DNA of 64,000 bases, taken from assembly GCF_018424685.1 (NCBI RefSeq), contig NZ_QTKX01000001.1:434001-498000 (forward strand), in the 5' to 3' direction. Positions 1-7,659 of this stretch are shown in pieces (positions within the stretch are counted from its first letter, which is position 1; every line of letters begins with the position of its first letter). The notes below the pieces were generated by a model. The model did not search any database. It was given only the letters and a program-made list of their open reading frames with translations, and was not told the origin of the DNA. This DNA is from Mesobacillus boroniphilus. Lineage in GTDB: Bacteria; Bacillota; Bacilli; Bacillales; Cytobacillaceae. A program made the position numbers and the translations under genes.

Positions 1-240
1 CAATCGCAAAATGCTTTGTTGAAGGAAATTGATCGCGTTAGGGAATTGATGGTGGCTGCTGCTATGGAAACTGGATACACGAGTGACGAAACAATCTATC
101 GAAGCCAGGAACTAGACCGTCTCATCTATGAATATCAAACTTTATGCAAAGAGACAGAAATACAGCGTCAAAAAGCAAAGGTTTTATTTAGACAAATGAT
201 TCTGCTCACAAAGAAACAATATATCTTATCACTTGCATAA
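1..240 (+). CDS. Spo0E-like sporulation phosphatase (5' end at window edge)
   Basis: Small helical protein of the Spo0E aspartyl-phosphate phosphatase family, which removes phosphate from Spo0A~P and so delays sporulation. The family hallmark SQELDRLI is visible, preceded by the usual amphipathic first helix (LLKEIDRVRELM) and followed by a second helix. A TTG at 16 could start translation, but the frame is open to base 1 and the residues before it (NALLKEI) fit the family, so the true start probably lies upstream of the window. The C-terminal tail after the motif is longer than in minimal Spo0E proteins. A second, shorter paralogue lies at 22510-22701. Family assignment is firm; which response regulator it acts on cannot be read from sequence. 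Confidence 0.8.
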   Translation, partial: QSQNALLKEIDRVRELMVAAAMETGYTSDETIYRSQELDRLIYEYQTLCKETEIQRQKAKVLFRQMILLTKKQYILSLA

Positions 241-268
241 TTTTTCAATCGTACGTTTGGATAAATAA

Positions 269-294
269 GCCACTGCCTGAAAATCGGCGGTGGC
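269..294 (+). terminator. hairpin after spo0E-like gene
   Basis: Arms GCCACTGCC and GGCGGTGGC (one G-U pair) enclose an 8-base loop about 30 bases after the Spo0E-like stop codon. The following bases are only moderately T-rich, so this is a plausible but weak intrinsic terminator. Confidence 0.5.
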
Positions 295-375
295 TACATT
301 GTTTCTAAAGGAAGAACAATGAATAACAGGCTGACTATAAAGAAATAGGTGGCAGACCTTTCATTACCGTCCCCA

Positions 376-423
376 TTCCACCTGCCCATTGGGCTGCTGC
401 CCTTCATTTTCCTGGAGGTGGAA
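376..423 (+). other. nested stem-loop in the fix leader region
   Basis: Outer arms TTCCACCT (376-383) and AGGTGGAA (416-423) enclose an inner GCCC-ATT-GGGC hairpin (384-394). There is no T-run, so it is not an obvious terminator. I do not recognise it as a known riboswitch class. Confidence 0.3.
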
Positions 424-589
424 GTGTTCTGTGAAAAAAAGAATAAATTCCCCATATGTCCTAATCCAATCAACAGTACCCAGAGGAAGCTCCCCGATCA
501 TAAAGCACCAAAGTTCTTTCCAACTCCTGCCGAGGCAGTTGTACTTAATTTTAACAATTTGCTCAAATTTTCACGAGAATACAACTTTG

Positions 590-605
590 TGTGATTTTTA
601 TCATA
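590..605. promoter_or_regulatory. degenerate Fnr/CRP-like palindrome
   Basis: TGTGA-TTTTTA-TCATA matches the Fnr consensus TGTGA-N6-TCACA except for two bases in the right arm. A TATATT at 625-630 would give a start near 637, placing the site at about -39. The position is close to a class II activator site but the match is weak in such AT-rich DNA. Confidence 0.25.
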
Positions 606-964
606 TTTTTATATGCTTATTTTATATATTTTTAACATAGATAGGTTTTTATCATCATTTTGCTAACGCACCCCAACAAGTTTACTTCAACTACATTACC
701 ATTTTATACATTAGTTTATTTTTGTTCATGAATGTTTTAACCTCATTTTTTACAAACCTTTGTTATCTACTTTTTTAATTGTTGGTACTATGCTTGTAAT
801 GCGATTCATATATCGTACTACATAGCATTTTATTTATATAAGGCTGTGTGAAAAGTATTTGACTGGATGGAACTCCAAAAAAAGTCATATTAGCCTTTAT
901 TGAAGCTGTTTTCACCATACACGTTTTCTGAAAGGGCAATTGCAATCTAATCAGGAGGATTTTC

Positions 965-1024
965 TTGGTATCAAAAATTCCTTCCTTATTATATTTCCCA
1001 TCTTTTATGGAAAACGGTTTTTAA
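965..1024 (+). CDS. putative 19-residue leader peptide upstream of fixA
   Basis: A perfect AGGAGG (953-958) sits six bases before a TTG that opens a 19-codon frame ending in TAA at 1024, just before the cre-like site and fixA. The product would be hydrophobic with proline and phenylalanine residues and resembles nothing I recognise. The strong ribosome binding site is the only real support. It could be a translated leader, a remnant of a lost gene, or chance. Confidence 0.3.
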   Translation: MVSKIPSLLYFPSFMENGF

Positions 1025-1039
1025 ACGAAAACAGCTAAA

Positions 1040-1053
1040 AGTAACCGCTTACA
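1040..1053. promoter_or_regulatory. candidate cre (CcpA) site before fixA
   Basis: AGTAACCGCTTACA matches the cre consensus TGWAANCGNTNWCA at 13 of 14 positions, failing only at the first base. It lies 40 bases before the fixA start codon, where CcpA binding would be expected to repress. In B. subtilis etf and fatty-acid oxidation genes are under catabolite control, which makes the placement sensible. Confidence 0.6.
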
Positions 1054-1092
1054 AGTTAATAGTTTTTCATTTTGAGGAGGGGAAAAGAGAGT

Positions 1093-1920
1093 ATGCACAT
1101 TGTCGTATGTGTCAAGCAAGTGCCCGATACAAAGATCATCAAAATCAATCCTAAGACTAATACTCTGGACAGGCGAAGCGCACCAGCAATTTTGAACCCT
1201 TATGATGCTCACGCCGTACAGGAAGCAGTCAAGATCAGGAACAAAACAGGCGGAACGATTTCTGTTCTTTCAATGGGACCGCCACAGGCTGTAGCTGTTA
1301 TTAAGAAAAGTGTTGAAATTGGCGCAAATCAGGGATACCTGATTTCAGACAGGGCGTTTGCGGGTGCAGATACCCTGGCTACAAGCTATGCGCTCTCCAA
1401 AGCGCTGGAAAAAATATCGAAGGATAATCCGATAGACCTGGTCATCTGCGGTAAGCATGCGATTGATGGTGACACAGGACAGGTAGGACCTGGAATTGCA
1501 CGCAGGCTTGATATACCGCCAATTACGAATGTTATTGAAGTTTCAGAGGTTAATAAAGAAGAGAAATATGTTCATATCAAACGTAAGCAAATAGATGGAT
1601 ACGAGGTTCTTCAATCACAGCTTCCTTGCTTACTGACTGTCGAAAAGGAGATTAATGACATAGAGTATGCGCCGCTTACAAATATGATCAATGCAGCACG
1701 ATATGAGCCGGTCATCTGGTCTGTGAACGATCTTGAGGATGTTGATAAGACCCAGCTGGGATTAAAAGGATCTCCAACGATTGTCGGCAAGATGTTCAGT
1801 CCGCCAAAGCTTGAAGGCGGAAAGAGAATTGAAGGCAACCCTGATTCTCAAGTAGAACAGCTTATGGGAATTTTAATGGAAAGAAAAGATTTATTGAAAT
1901 TAAAAACAGCCAACTCTTGA
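1093..1920 (+). CDS. fixA: FixA, electron transfer flavoprotein beta-type subunit
   Basis: 275-residue ETF beta-family protein and first gene of a four-gene fixABCX operon. The ETF-beta N-terminus (HIVVCVKQVPDT) is followed by the nucleotide-binding signature around CGKHAIDGDTGQVGPGIARRL, typical of subunits that bind FAD or AMP at the subunit interface. The ATG at 1093 is chosen because GAGGAGGGG ends about ten bases upstream and the protein then begins exactly like family members; an earlier in-frame ATG at 1072 lies within the ribosome binding site. FixAB heterodimers pass electrons between NADH or dehydrogenases, a ferredoxin or flavodoxin, and quinone via FixCX. That this complex bifurcates electrons here is inferred from the operon composition. 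Likely CcpA-controlled. Confidence 0.92.
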   Translation: MHIVVCVKQVPDTKIIKINPKTNTLDRRSAPAILNPYDAHAVQEAVKIRNKTGGTISVLSMGPPQAVAVIKKSVEIGANQGYLISDRAFAGADTLATSYALSKALEKISKDNPIDLVICGKHAIDGDTGQVGPGIARRLDIPPITNVIEVSEVNKEEKYVHIKRKQIDGYEVLQSQLPCLLTVEKEINDIEYAPLTNMINAARYEPVIWSVNDLEDVDKTQLGLKGSPTIVGKMFSPPKLEGGKRIEGNPDSQVEQLMGILMERKDLLKLKTANS

Positions 1921-1947
1921 TTCCGATAATAAAGGGGGAATAACAGA

Positions 1948-2973
1948 ATGGAAGAAAACCAGGGCGTCTGGGTATTCATTGAAGTAAATGATGGAACGAT
2001 TGAAGGGGTTTCACTGGAATTGCTAGGTGCGGGAAGAAAGCTTGCAGACAAGCTGGAAGTGCCGCTTTCCGGAGTGATGCTCGGGCAAGGCGTCATGCCT
2101 TTAGCTAATGAAGTTATCTATGCTGGTGCAGATCAAGTATATGTCGTTGATCATCCGGTCCTTAAGAATTACCGGACTGAATCATATATGAAGGGTGTCT
2201 GTGTACTGGCTGAAAAATATAAACCGGAAATCTTCCTTTATGGAGCAACACCAAATGGAAAAGACCTGGCGAGTGCTGTTGCAACGGATTTAAGTACAGG
2301 TTTGACAGCAGACACGACGATGCTCGATGTCGATGTTGAGAAAAGATTGCTAGAGGCAAGCCGTCCTGCGTTTGGCGGAAATATAATGGCAACCATTCTA
2401 TGTAAGAAACACAGGCCGCAAATGGCAACGGTAAGGCCTAAGGTGATGAAAGCCCTCGAACCAGATGAAGGCAGGAAGGGAATCATCATTGAAGAAGAGT
2501 TAGAACTTCGGGAAGAAGATATGCGTACAAAAGTGCTTAGAATTGTGAAGGATGTAACAAAAAAAGCAAGCCTTGCAGAAGCCCATGTCATCGTGGCCGG
2601 CGGAAAAGGATTAGGCGACATCCAGGGATTCCAGCTAATTCATGAGTTAGCGGAAGTAATTGGTGCTAGTGTCGGGGGCACAAGGGATGTCGTTGAGGCA
2701 GGATGGCTGAAGCATGAGCAGCAAATCGGCCAGACTGGCGAGACCGTCACTCCGAAAATCTATTTTGCCATTGGCATCTCAGGGGCAATCCAGCATGTAG
2801 AAGGAATGAAGAATTCTGAATTGATCATCGCAATCAACAAGGATGCGAATGCTCCAATTTTCGATGTTGCCACATATGGCATTGTCGGCGATGCAATGGA
2901 AATTGTGCCGAAACTAATTAAGCAGTTCAAAGAGCTCAGCAAAGAGAAGGGCGGGGAAATGAGCTATGTCTGA
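1948..2973 (+). CDS. fixB: FixB, electron transfer flavoprotein alpha-type subunit
   Basis: 341-residue ETF alpha-family protein. The N-terminal half is the ETF alpha/beta nucleotide-binding-like domain; the C-terminal half carries the FAD-binding region with [18 protein letters not shown], the [20 protein letters not shown] stretch and the [11 protein letters not shown] motif that contact the flavin. It follows fixA by 27 bases, with GGGGGAA as ribosome binding site, and overlaps fixC by 8 bases, so the subunits are probably co-translated. It would form the FixAB heterodimer that receives electrons before FixC. Family call is firm; it is separated from ordinary fatty-acid ETF by the linked fixC and fixX genes. 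Confidence 0.92.
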   Translation: MEENQGVWVFIEVNDGTIEGVSLELLGAGRKLADKLEVPLSGVMLGQGVMPLANEVIYAGADQVYVVDHPVLKNYRTESYMKGVCVLAEKYKPEIFLYGATPNGKDLASAVATDLSTGLTADTTMLDVDVEKRLLEASRPAFGGNIMATILCKKHRPQMATVRPKVMKALEPDEGRKGIIIEEELELREEDMRTKVLRIVKDVTKKASLAEAHVIVAGGKGLGDIQGFQLIHELAEVIGASVGGTRDVVEAGWLKHEQQIGQTGETVTPKIYFAIGISGAIQHVEGMKNSELIIAINKDANAPIFDVATYGIVGDAMEIVPKLIKQFKELSKEKGGEMSYV

Positions 2974-4261
2974 AAAATTTGATGTAATCGTCGTAGGAGC
3001 CGGCCCTGCTGGAACTTCATGTGCCTACAACTGTGCCAAAAACGGACTAAAAGTAATGTTGATCGAGCGCGGTGAATACCCAGGCTCAAAGAATGTGATG
3101 GGTGGAGTCCTTTACCGCAAACAGATGGAGGACATCATTCCTGAGTTTTGGAAGGAAGCGCCTTTGGAGCGGCCTGTAGTTGAACAGCGATTCTGGATGA
3201 TGGATAAAGAATCAGTTGTCCAGTTAGGTTACAAAGGTCTTGAATGGGCAGCTGAACCATATAATAACTTTACAGTACTGCGTGCGCATTTTGACCAATG
3301 GTTCGCACAAAAAGCAGTTGAACAAGGTGCATTATTGATAAATGAAACGGTTGTCACTGAATGTATCGTAGAAAATGGCAAGGTTGTAGGTGTGCGTACC
3401 GATCGCCCTGATGGAGAAGCATTTGCAGACGTTGTCGTGCTTGCAGACGGAGTGAACTCGCTGCTTTCCAAGCAGCTTGGCTTCCACAGGGAATTCCGTC
3501 CTGATGAAGTTGCCCTGACGGTTATGGAAGTCATCAATCTGCCGAAGGACAAAATCAATGAACGCTTCAATCTCGAAGGAAATCACGGAACAACGATTGA
3601 GATTTTTGGTGATTCAACCAAGGGCAATCTTGGTACTGCCTTCCTTTATACAAACAAAGAAAGCTTGAACATCGGAGTTGGAACCACACTATCAAGCATG
3701 ATCAAAGCCAAGTTAAAGCCATATGAGCTGCTTGATTACTTGAAGAAACATCCAATGGTCCGTCCTTATCTCGAGGGAGGGGAATCAGCAGAGTACCTGG
3801 CTCACTTGATACCTGAAGGAGGATTCCATTCCGTTCCGAGAGTTGCGGGCAATGGTGTGCTTGTAGTAGGAGATGCTGCCCAGCTAGTCAATGCCATTCA
3901 CCGTGAGGGCTCTAACATGGCGATGGCTTCGGGACAAATGGCTGCAGAAGCAATCGTTGAGGCCAAAAAAGATGGCGACTTCAGTGAGAGAAGCCTGAAT
4001 CGCTATAAGGAAGCATTATTCGGAAGCTTCATCATTAAGGACCTTGAAAAATATAAGGATGCAGCACATACATTTGAGACCTATCCACAATACTTCAAGG
4101 AATACCTGCCAATGATGAACAAAGCAATGAGCAAGTTCTTTACAGTTGATGGAACACCGAAGAGGGAAAAGCAAAAGGAAATCATGCGCAGCGTAACGGC
4201 CGAAAAAGGAACCTTTAAGGTTATGCAAGACATCTATCGTGCCTGGAAGGCGGTGAAATAA
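2966..4261 (+). CDS. fixC: FixC, FAD-dependent ETF:quinone oxidoreductase-like protein
   Basis: 431-residue flavoprotein of the FixC/ETF-QO family, expected at the inner face of the membrane where it moves electrons from FixAB towards menaquinone. The dinucleotide-binding GAGPAG motif is at residues 11-16, followed by the adenine-ribose acidic end ERG. The GDAAQLVNAIHREGSNMAMASG segment is the second FAD motif near the C-terminal third. It lacks its own iron-sulfur domain, which in ETF-QO is fused; here that role falls to separate FixX. The gene overlaps fixB by 8 bases and ends in TAATG, sharing one base with the fixX start codon, a sign of tight translational coupling. Confidence 0.92.
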   Translation: MSEKFDVIVVGAGPAGTSCAYNCAKNGLKVMLIERGEYPGSKNVMGGVLYRKQMEDIIPEFWKEAPLERPVVEQRFWMMDKESVVQLGYKGLEWAAEPYNNFTVLRAHFDQWFAQKAVEQGALLINETVVTECIVENGKVVGVRTDRPDGEAFADVVVLADGVNSLLSKQLGFHREFRPDEVALTVMEVINLPKDKINERFNLEGNHGTTIEIFGDSTKGNLGTAFLYTNKESLNIGVGTTLSSMIKAKLKPYELLDYLKKHPMVRPYLEGGESAEYLAHLIPEGGFHSVPRVAGNGVLVVGDAAQLVNAIHREGSNMAMASGQMAAEAIVEAKKDGDFSERSLNRYKEALFGSFIIKDLEKYKDAAHTFETYPQYFKEYLPMMNKAMSKFFTVDGTPKREKQKEIMRSVTAEKGTFKVMQDIYRAWKAVK

Positions 4262-4545
4262 TGTCAACGACAAACATCGAGGAAAAACAATTTCTTTTAA
4301 GGTTTAAGTGTGACACGAAATCGCATCTGACAGTTTTGGACCATGACGTCTGCATGACTCAGTGCCCTGACAAACTCTGTACCGTATTTTGCCCGGCTGA
4401 AGTATACAAGTGGGAAGGAAAGAGAATGCAGGTAGGCTATGAAGGCTGTCATGAATGCGGCAGCTGCCGGATCGGCTGCCCTTACCAGAATATCAAATGG
4501 GAATATCCAAAAGGCGGACACGGAATCGTATTCAGGCTAGCTTAA
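4261..4545 (+). CDS. fixX: FixX, ferredoxin-like partner of FixC
   Basis: 94-residue ferredoxin-like protein. Cysteines at 31, 35, 40 and 44 and a CxxCxxCxxxC cluster at 63-73 (CHECGSCRIGC, followed by P) match FixX, which supplies the iron-sulfur centre that ETF-QO carries in its own chain. The N-terminal half and C-terminal WEYPKGG are typical of the family. It overlaps fixC by a single base and is the last gene of the operon; a hairpin with T-run follows within 20 bases. No nitrogenase or carnitine genes are nearby, so the metabolic use of this FixABCX complex is open. Confidence 0.92.
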   Translation: MSTTNIEEKQFLLRFKCDTKSHLTVLDHDVCMTQCPDKLCTVFCPAEVYKWEGKRMQVGYEGCHECGSCRIGCPYQNIKWEYPKGGHGIVFRLA

Positions 4546-4559
4546 TAGTTAGAAGGTGG

Positions 4560-4594
4560 GACTGGCGGACATAAATTGTTCGTCGGTCTTTTTT
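4560..4594 (+). terminator. intrinsic terminator of fixABCX
   Basis: Arms GACTGGCGGAC and GTTCGTCGGTC (with G-U pairs) around a 7-base loop, followed by a run of T. It closes the fixABCX operon. Confidence 0.8.
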
Positions 4595-4850
4595 CTGCTT
4601 TAAAGGGCCGAATAATTGAATCAAAGAGGATAAGGGTAAATGAAGCCTGATTAAATTGCTTCAAGTGCTGTGAAGAGGCAAAAGGGTCATTTAATTATTT
4701 TTATATCCTGTAATGGACTTGAATGAGGATGAAAGGGAAGGTACTTTTAGCAAGATATAAACAAATATTCTATATTCATCATATGTAAGTTAATTCACAA
4801 ATGGGTTCAAAAAAGGGTGGAGCTATCAAGAGAGGGATAAATGAGGGGGA
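4595..4850. other. intergenic region after fixX
   Basis: About 250 bases between the fixX terminator and the stop codon of the minus-strand gene at 4851. No gene, strong hairpin or known riboswitch is seen. A purine-rich stretch near 4823 superficially recalls the start of a SAM-I riboswitch but the conserved core is missing. Confidence 0.5.
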
Positions 4851-5186
4851 TTAACTGATTTTTTCTTTCTGGCGCACTGCGTGAAGCTGGTCACTGCGGA
4901 TCTCTTTTTCTATATTCCGCGCTGCCTCAACAGCTTCATCAAACCGGTCATACAGAGTGGATGCATATACTGGTTTGTCAGCATCATAGATTCCAGAAGA
5001 ATCTGCCTTGTAAATAGTTACGTTCCAATGGTAAAATTCCCGGCCATCTTCCTGGTGCCCCTGAAGACCAATCAATAAATGGGTATGCAGAATGTCAGGC
5101 TGTATATCGAGGAAGGCTTTCTTGTCACTGAGTCCTGCTGGCACAAGTGACTTTTCGTAAAAATCTCGATACAAATTATTTTGCAA
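4851..5186 (-). CDS. conserved hypothetical protein, 111 residues
   Basis: Soluble 111-residue protein that I do not recognise. It is rich in acidic and aromatic residues and has no signal peptide, membrane segment or catalytic motif. The TTG at 5186 is taken as start because AAAGGAGTGAG lies about eight bases upstream on the minus strand. It stands alone, divergent from the Fnr-controlled hemerythrin gene; the shared upstream region (5187-5403) contains the Fnr site, so this gene could in principle also be affected by Fnr. No function is proposed. Confidence 0.6.
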   Translation of the reverse strand: MQNNLYRDFYEKSLVPAGLSDKKAFLDIQPDILHTHLLIGLQGHQEDGREFYHWNVTIYKADSSGIYDADKPVYASTLYDRFDEAVEAARNIEKEIRSDQLHAVRQKEKIS

Positions 5187-5325
5187 TGTAAACTCACTCC
5201 TTTTACATTAAGCTATAAATTCATTATATGTAAGGTTTTAGAATATTTGAAGGCTAATTGTTAAAATTTTTAGAAATTTTAACAAAGTGTCATTTTTTCT
5301 TCACATTTTCTCAAATTAATTAAAA

Positions 5326-5369
5326 TTGTGATGCCTATCACAACCAGGGATACGATCGCTTTTTATAAT
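5326..5369 (+). promoter_or_regulatory. Fnr-activated class II promoter of hemerythrin gene
   Basis: TTGTGATGCCTATCACAA (5326-5343) is a perfect 18-base palindrome fitting the Fnr/CRP consensus TGTGA-N6-TCACA. A perfect TATAAT lies at 5364-5369, predicting a start near 5376 and placing the palindrome centre (5334.5) at -41.5, the standard position for activation by Fnr in Bacillus. No good -35 element is present, as expected for an activator-dependent promoter. Confidence 0.85.
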
Positions 5370-5403
5370 TAAATTATCAAAACATATAGGAGGCCGATTT
5401 AAG

Positions 5404-5931
5404 ATGACAGGCTGTATGAGTGGTATTAACCAGGATTCAAGTTTTACATTAAGTGCAGGTCTTCAACAACTTAAAAATGAACATCCAGCTTTATTGGAGA
5501 TGCTTTCGACCCTTTTGGATATTTCATTGAAAATTGAGGAAGGGGAGCAAATGGAGGAGAATTTCTCGAAGCTGAGAGAGAGGGTCATTGAGTTCTTGGC
5601 TGAGCTTGAGCCCCATTCTGAGCGAGAGGAAGGCGTATTGTTTGAGATGATGGCTTCCTATATTGGAAGGGAGATGGGGCCAATTGCAGTTATGGAATAC
5701 GAACATGACCAGGCAAAACGATTCATTGGAACCTTCCTCCATAACACCAAAGATGGCACGACAGGTTTTACAAATGAGAAAATGATCGAAAATGCACAAA
5801 TGATAAAAAATGCAAACTACACTTTGGTGAGCCACTTCGCTAAAGAAGAAAGCATTCTTTTCCCAATGGCAGAGAATATGTTCAGCGAGGAAGAAAAACA
5901 GGAGCTGGCAGCACGTATAAAACTAATTTAA
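5404..5931 (+). CDS. hemerythrin HHE-domain protein under Fnr control
   Basis: 175-residue four-helix protein of the hemerythrin/HHE family, which binds a di-iron centre and senses, stores or detoxifies oxygen or nitric oxide. Candidate iron ligands are visible in order: H27 in NEHP, a histidine in EPHSEREEG, EHDQAK, and HFAKEES near the C-terminus. The short N-terminus contains a cysteine (MTGCMSG). AGGAGG at 5388-5393 sets the start at 5404. The perfect Fnr promoter implies induction under oxygen limitation, which fits a role in iron-sulfur repair or NO defence, though the di-iron site could also serve oxygen sensing. Monocistronic, closed by a strong hairpin. Confidence 0.88.
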   Translation: MTGCMSGINQDSSFTLSAGLQQLKNEHPALLEMLSTLLDISLKIEEGEQMEENFSKLRERVIEFLAELEPHSEREEGVLFEMMASYIGREMGPIAVMEYEHDQAKRFIGTFLHNTKDGTTGFTNEKMIENAQMIKNANYTLVSHFAKEESILFPMAENMFSEEEKQELAARIKLI

Positions 5932-5939
5932 TAGTGACT

Positions 5940-5971
5940 AAAAAGGGTGAAGCCATCAAAGCTTCACCCTT
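5940..5971. terminator. bidirectional terminator
   Basis: Perfect arms AAGGGTGAAGC and GCTTCACCCTT around a 7-base loop between two convergent genes. Flanking A-run on the left gives a T-run for the minus-strand gene; the plus-strand side is less T-rich. Confidence 0.8.
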
Positions 5972-5983
5972 CCTATATATAGA

Positions 5984-6178
5984 TTAAGCTTCTGTGATGG
6001 TAACAAGCTTAATGTCTTTTGTATCGAATTTATAAAAAACATTATCTTCTCCAGTGAATTCGATCTGGCCCTCTTGATCTTTGGCATCCTGGATAGCTTC
6101 TGAAATGTCTTCTACCTCGATTGGTCGTGACACTTTAAAATCTTTTTCAAAAAAATAATTAATCTTATACTTAGACAT
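5984..6178 (-). CDS. small acidic protein, 64 residues, unknown function
   Basis: 64-residue acidic protein beginning MSKYKINYFFEKDF. The ATG at 6178 is preferred over the upstream ATG at 6241 because AGGGAGATC lies just before it and the 21 extra residues are arginine- and lysine-rich and look like translated leader. It contains a predicted beta-rich start followed by an acidic helix (EDISEAIQDAKDQEG) and a short beta region, suggesting a small folded domain. It sits between a hemerythrin gene and an MFS pump with its own terminator. I do not recognise the family. Confidence 0.65.
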   Translation of the reverse strand: MSKYKINYFFEKDFKVSRPIEVEDISEAIQDAKDQEGQIEFTGEDNVFYKFDTKDIKLVTITEA

Positions 6179-6280
6179 GATGATCTCCCTTCTTTTTATC
6201 CTCACTATCTTTCTTTCCTTATGAGGAGGATGTCTAAACATAAAAATGTAAATGGAATATTTTTATTGTCTGACAAGCGC

Positions 6281-7513
6281 TTAATTGTTCCATTCAGCAA
6301 GTTTTTCATCTGTTGGAAGGAACATGGTCAGTATTCCGAGCAAGGGGAGGAATCCGACACTGATGATCATCATTGGCAATCCAATCAAGTCAGCAAGATA
6401 TCCGAGTCCGACAGACCCAATGGCACCCATCCCGAATGCGAGGCCTACTGTCAGGCCAGCCATCGTACCGATTTTACCCGGAACAAGCTCCTGGGCATAT
6501 ACAACTGTAACTGAAAAACTCGACATCAGGATAAAGCCGCTTACCGTCAGCAGGAGAAATGCACCGGCTGCCGGAACAAATGGAATAATTGCTGACAAAG
6601 GCGCAGTCGCGATCATTGAAAGAAAAATGATATTTTTCTTTCCAAAACGATCAGCGAGCGGGCCGCCGAAGAAAGTTCCGAACGCGCCAGCGACGAGGAA
6701 CGCAAACAAAAACATTTGAGCTTCTTTAATCGATAAGCCATATTTGTCGATTGCATAAAATGCGTAGAAATTCGTCATACCCGAAATATACCAGGACCGG
6801 GCAAAAATCAGGAATAAAATGAGAATAAGGGCGATTTTGATATTTTTCGATATTCCCTTGTTTACCTGTTTGCTAGCTTGCTTCGCTTTGGCCGCTATCT
6901 TGTCATAATCCAGTTTCTGGCTATACCAGGAAGCGATATATAGTAGCAATCCCACGGCAACAGCTGCGACAAGTGTGAACCAGACTGCCCCGAACTGTCC
7001 TAATGGTACGAGTATAAGGGCTGTGATCAACGGTGCAAGTGCCTGCCCTGAATTGCCTCCGACCTGGTAAATGGACTGTGCCAATCCCCTGCGTGGGCCG
7101 GCTGCCATATAGGCTACACGGGATCCTTCTGGATGGAAAACAGCTGAACCAAGACCGATGAATAAAACTGAAAGAATAACAAACCCAAAACTCGAAGCGA
7201 ATGCGAGACCGAGAACACCGAACATTGTCGAGGTCAAACCTAGCGGCAGGGCATAAGGCATTGGTTTTTTGTCAGTTGCCATTCCAATTAAAGGCTGAAG
7301 AATGGAAGAAACGATATTTAAAGAAAAGGCGATCATCCCTAGTTGGGTGAATGAAAGACCCATCGATTTTTCAAGAATTGGGAACATGGCAGGAATGACG
7401 GATTGAATGGAATCATTCAATAAATGTACTAACCCGATGATGAAGAGTATTTTATACGCTGTATCGTTTTGATTCTGCGGTTTCGCTCTAACGGCGGCAG
7501 CTGATTGGTTCAT
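6281..7513 (-). CDS. MFS transporter, fosmidomycin-resistance (Fsr) type
   Basis: 410-residue 12-helix major facilitator of the Fsr group, which exports small molecules such as fosmidomycin in characterised members. Diagnostic stretches are HLLNDSIQSVIPAMFPILE in helix 1, the FHPEGSR motif after helix 4, AQSIYQVGGNSGQALAPL in helix 5, and the GGPLADRFGKKN loop between helices 8 and 9. A basic cytoplasmic loop (about residues 190-215) separates the two six-helix halves. It is a single-gene unit reading left. Substrate cannot be predicted; Fsr-family pumps are common in Bacillaceae with no known physiological substrate. Confidence 0.85.
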   Translation of the reverse strand: MNQSAAAVRAKPQNQNDTAYKILFIIGLVHLLNDSIQSVIPAMFPILEKSMGLSFTQLGMIAFSLNIVSSILQPLIGMATDKKPMPYALPLGLTSTMFGVLGLAFASSFGFVILSVLFIGLGSAVFHPEGSRVAYMAAGPRRGLAQSIYQVGGNSGQALAPLITALILVPLGQFGAVWFTLVAAVAVGLLLYIASWYSQKLDYDKIAAKAKQASKQVNKGISKNIKIALILILFLIFARSWYISGMTNFYAFYAIDKYGLSIKEAQMFLFAFLVAGAFGTFFGGPLADRFGKKNIIFLSMIATAPLSAIIPFVPAAGAFLLLTVSGFILMSSFSVTVVYAQELVPGKIGTMAGLTVGLAFGMGAIGSVGLGYLADLIGLPMMIISVGFLPLLGILTMFLPTDEKLAEWNN

Positions 7514-7659
7514 GAATGTCTCCTTCTAAAATTATTTCGGTTTTCTACATATCATTTTACAAAAAAAGTCACGAGATAAAAATAGCTTTTCTAATGAAAT
7601 ATAAGGTCTGGTATAATTTAAGAAAATACAGACTATTTCGAAGGGGGAGACGAATCAGT

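Larger units (their letters stand above)
241..1092. other. 850-base gene-poor leader between spo0E-like gene and fixA
   Basis: No convincing long gene is present; the overlapping frames at 349-640 lack ribosome binding sites and family features. The stretch holds a hairpin just after the Spo0E-like gene (269-294), a nested hairpin (376-423, outer arms TTCCACCT/AGGTGGAA, inner GCCC/GGGC), a degenerate Fnr-like palindrome (590-605), a short reading frame with a perfect AGGAGG (965-1024) and a cre-like site (1040-1053). This suggests a long regulated leader or unannotated short transcripts ahead of fixABCX. Confidence 0.6.

Noticed and set aside
349..640. Two overlapping reading frames of about 80 codons
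   Set aside because: No ribosome binding site, no family features, composition like translated non-coding DNA, and they overlap a hairpin.
4823..4850. ATCAAGAGAGG-like start of a SAM-I riboswitch
   Set aside because: The conserved core that should follow is absent and no plus-strand gene follows.
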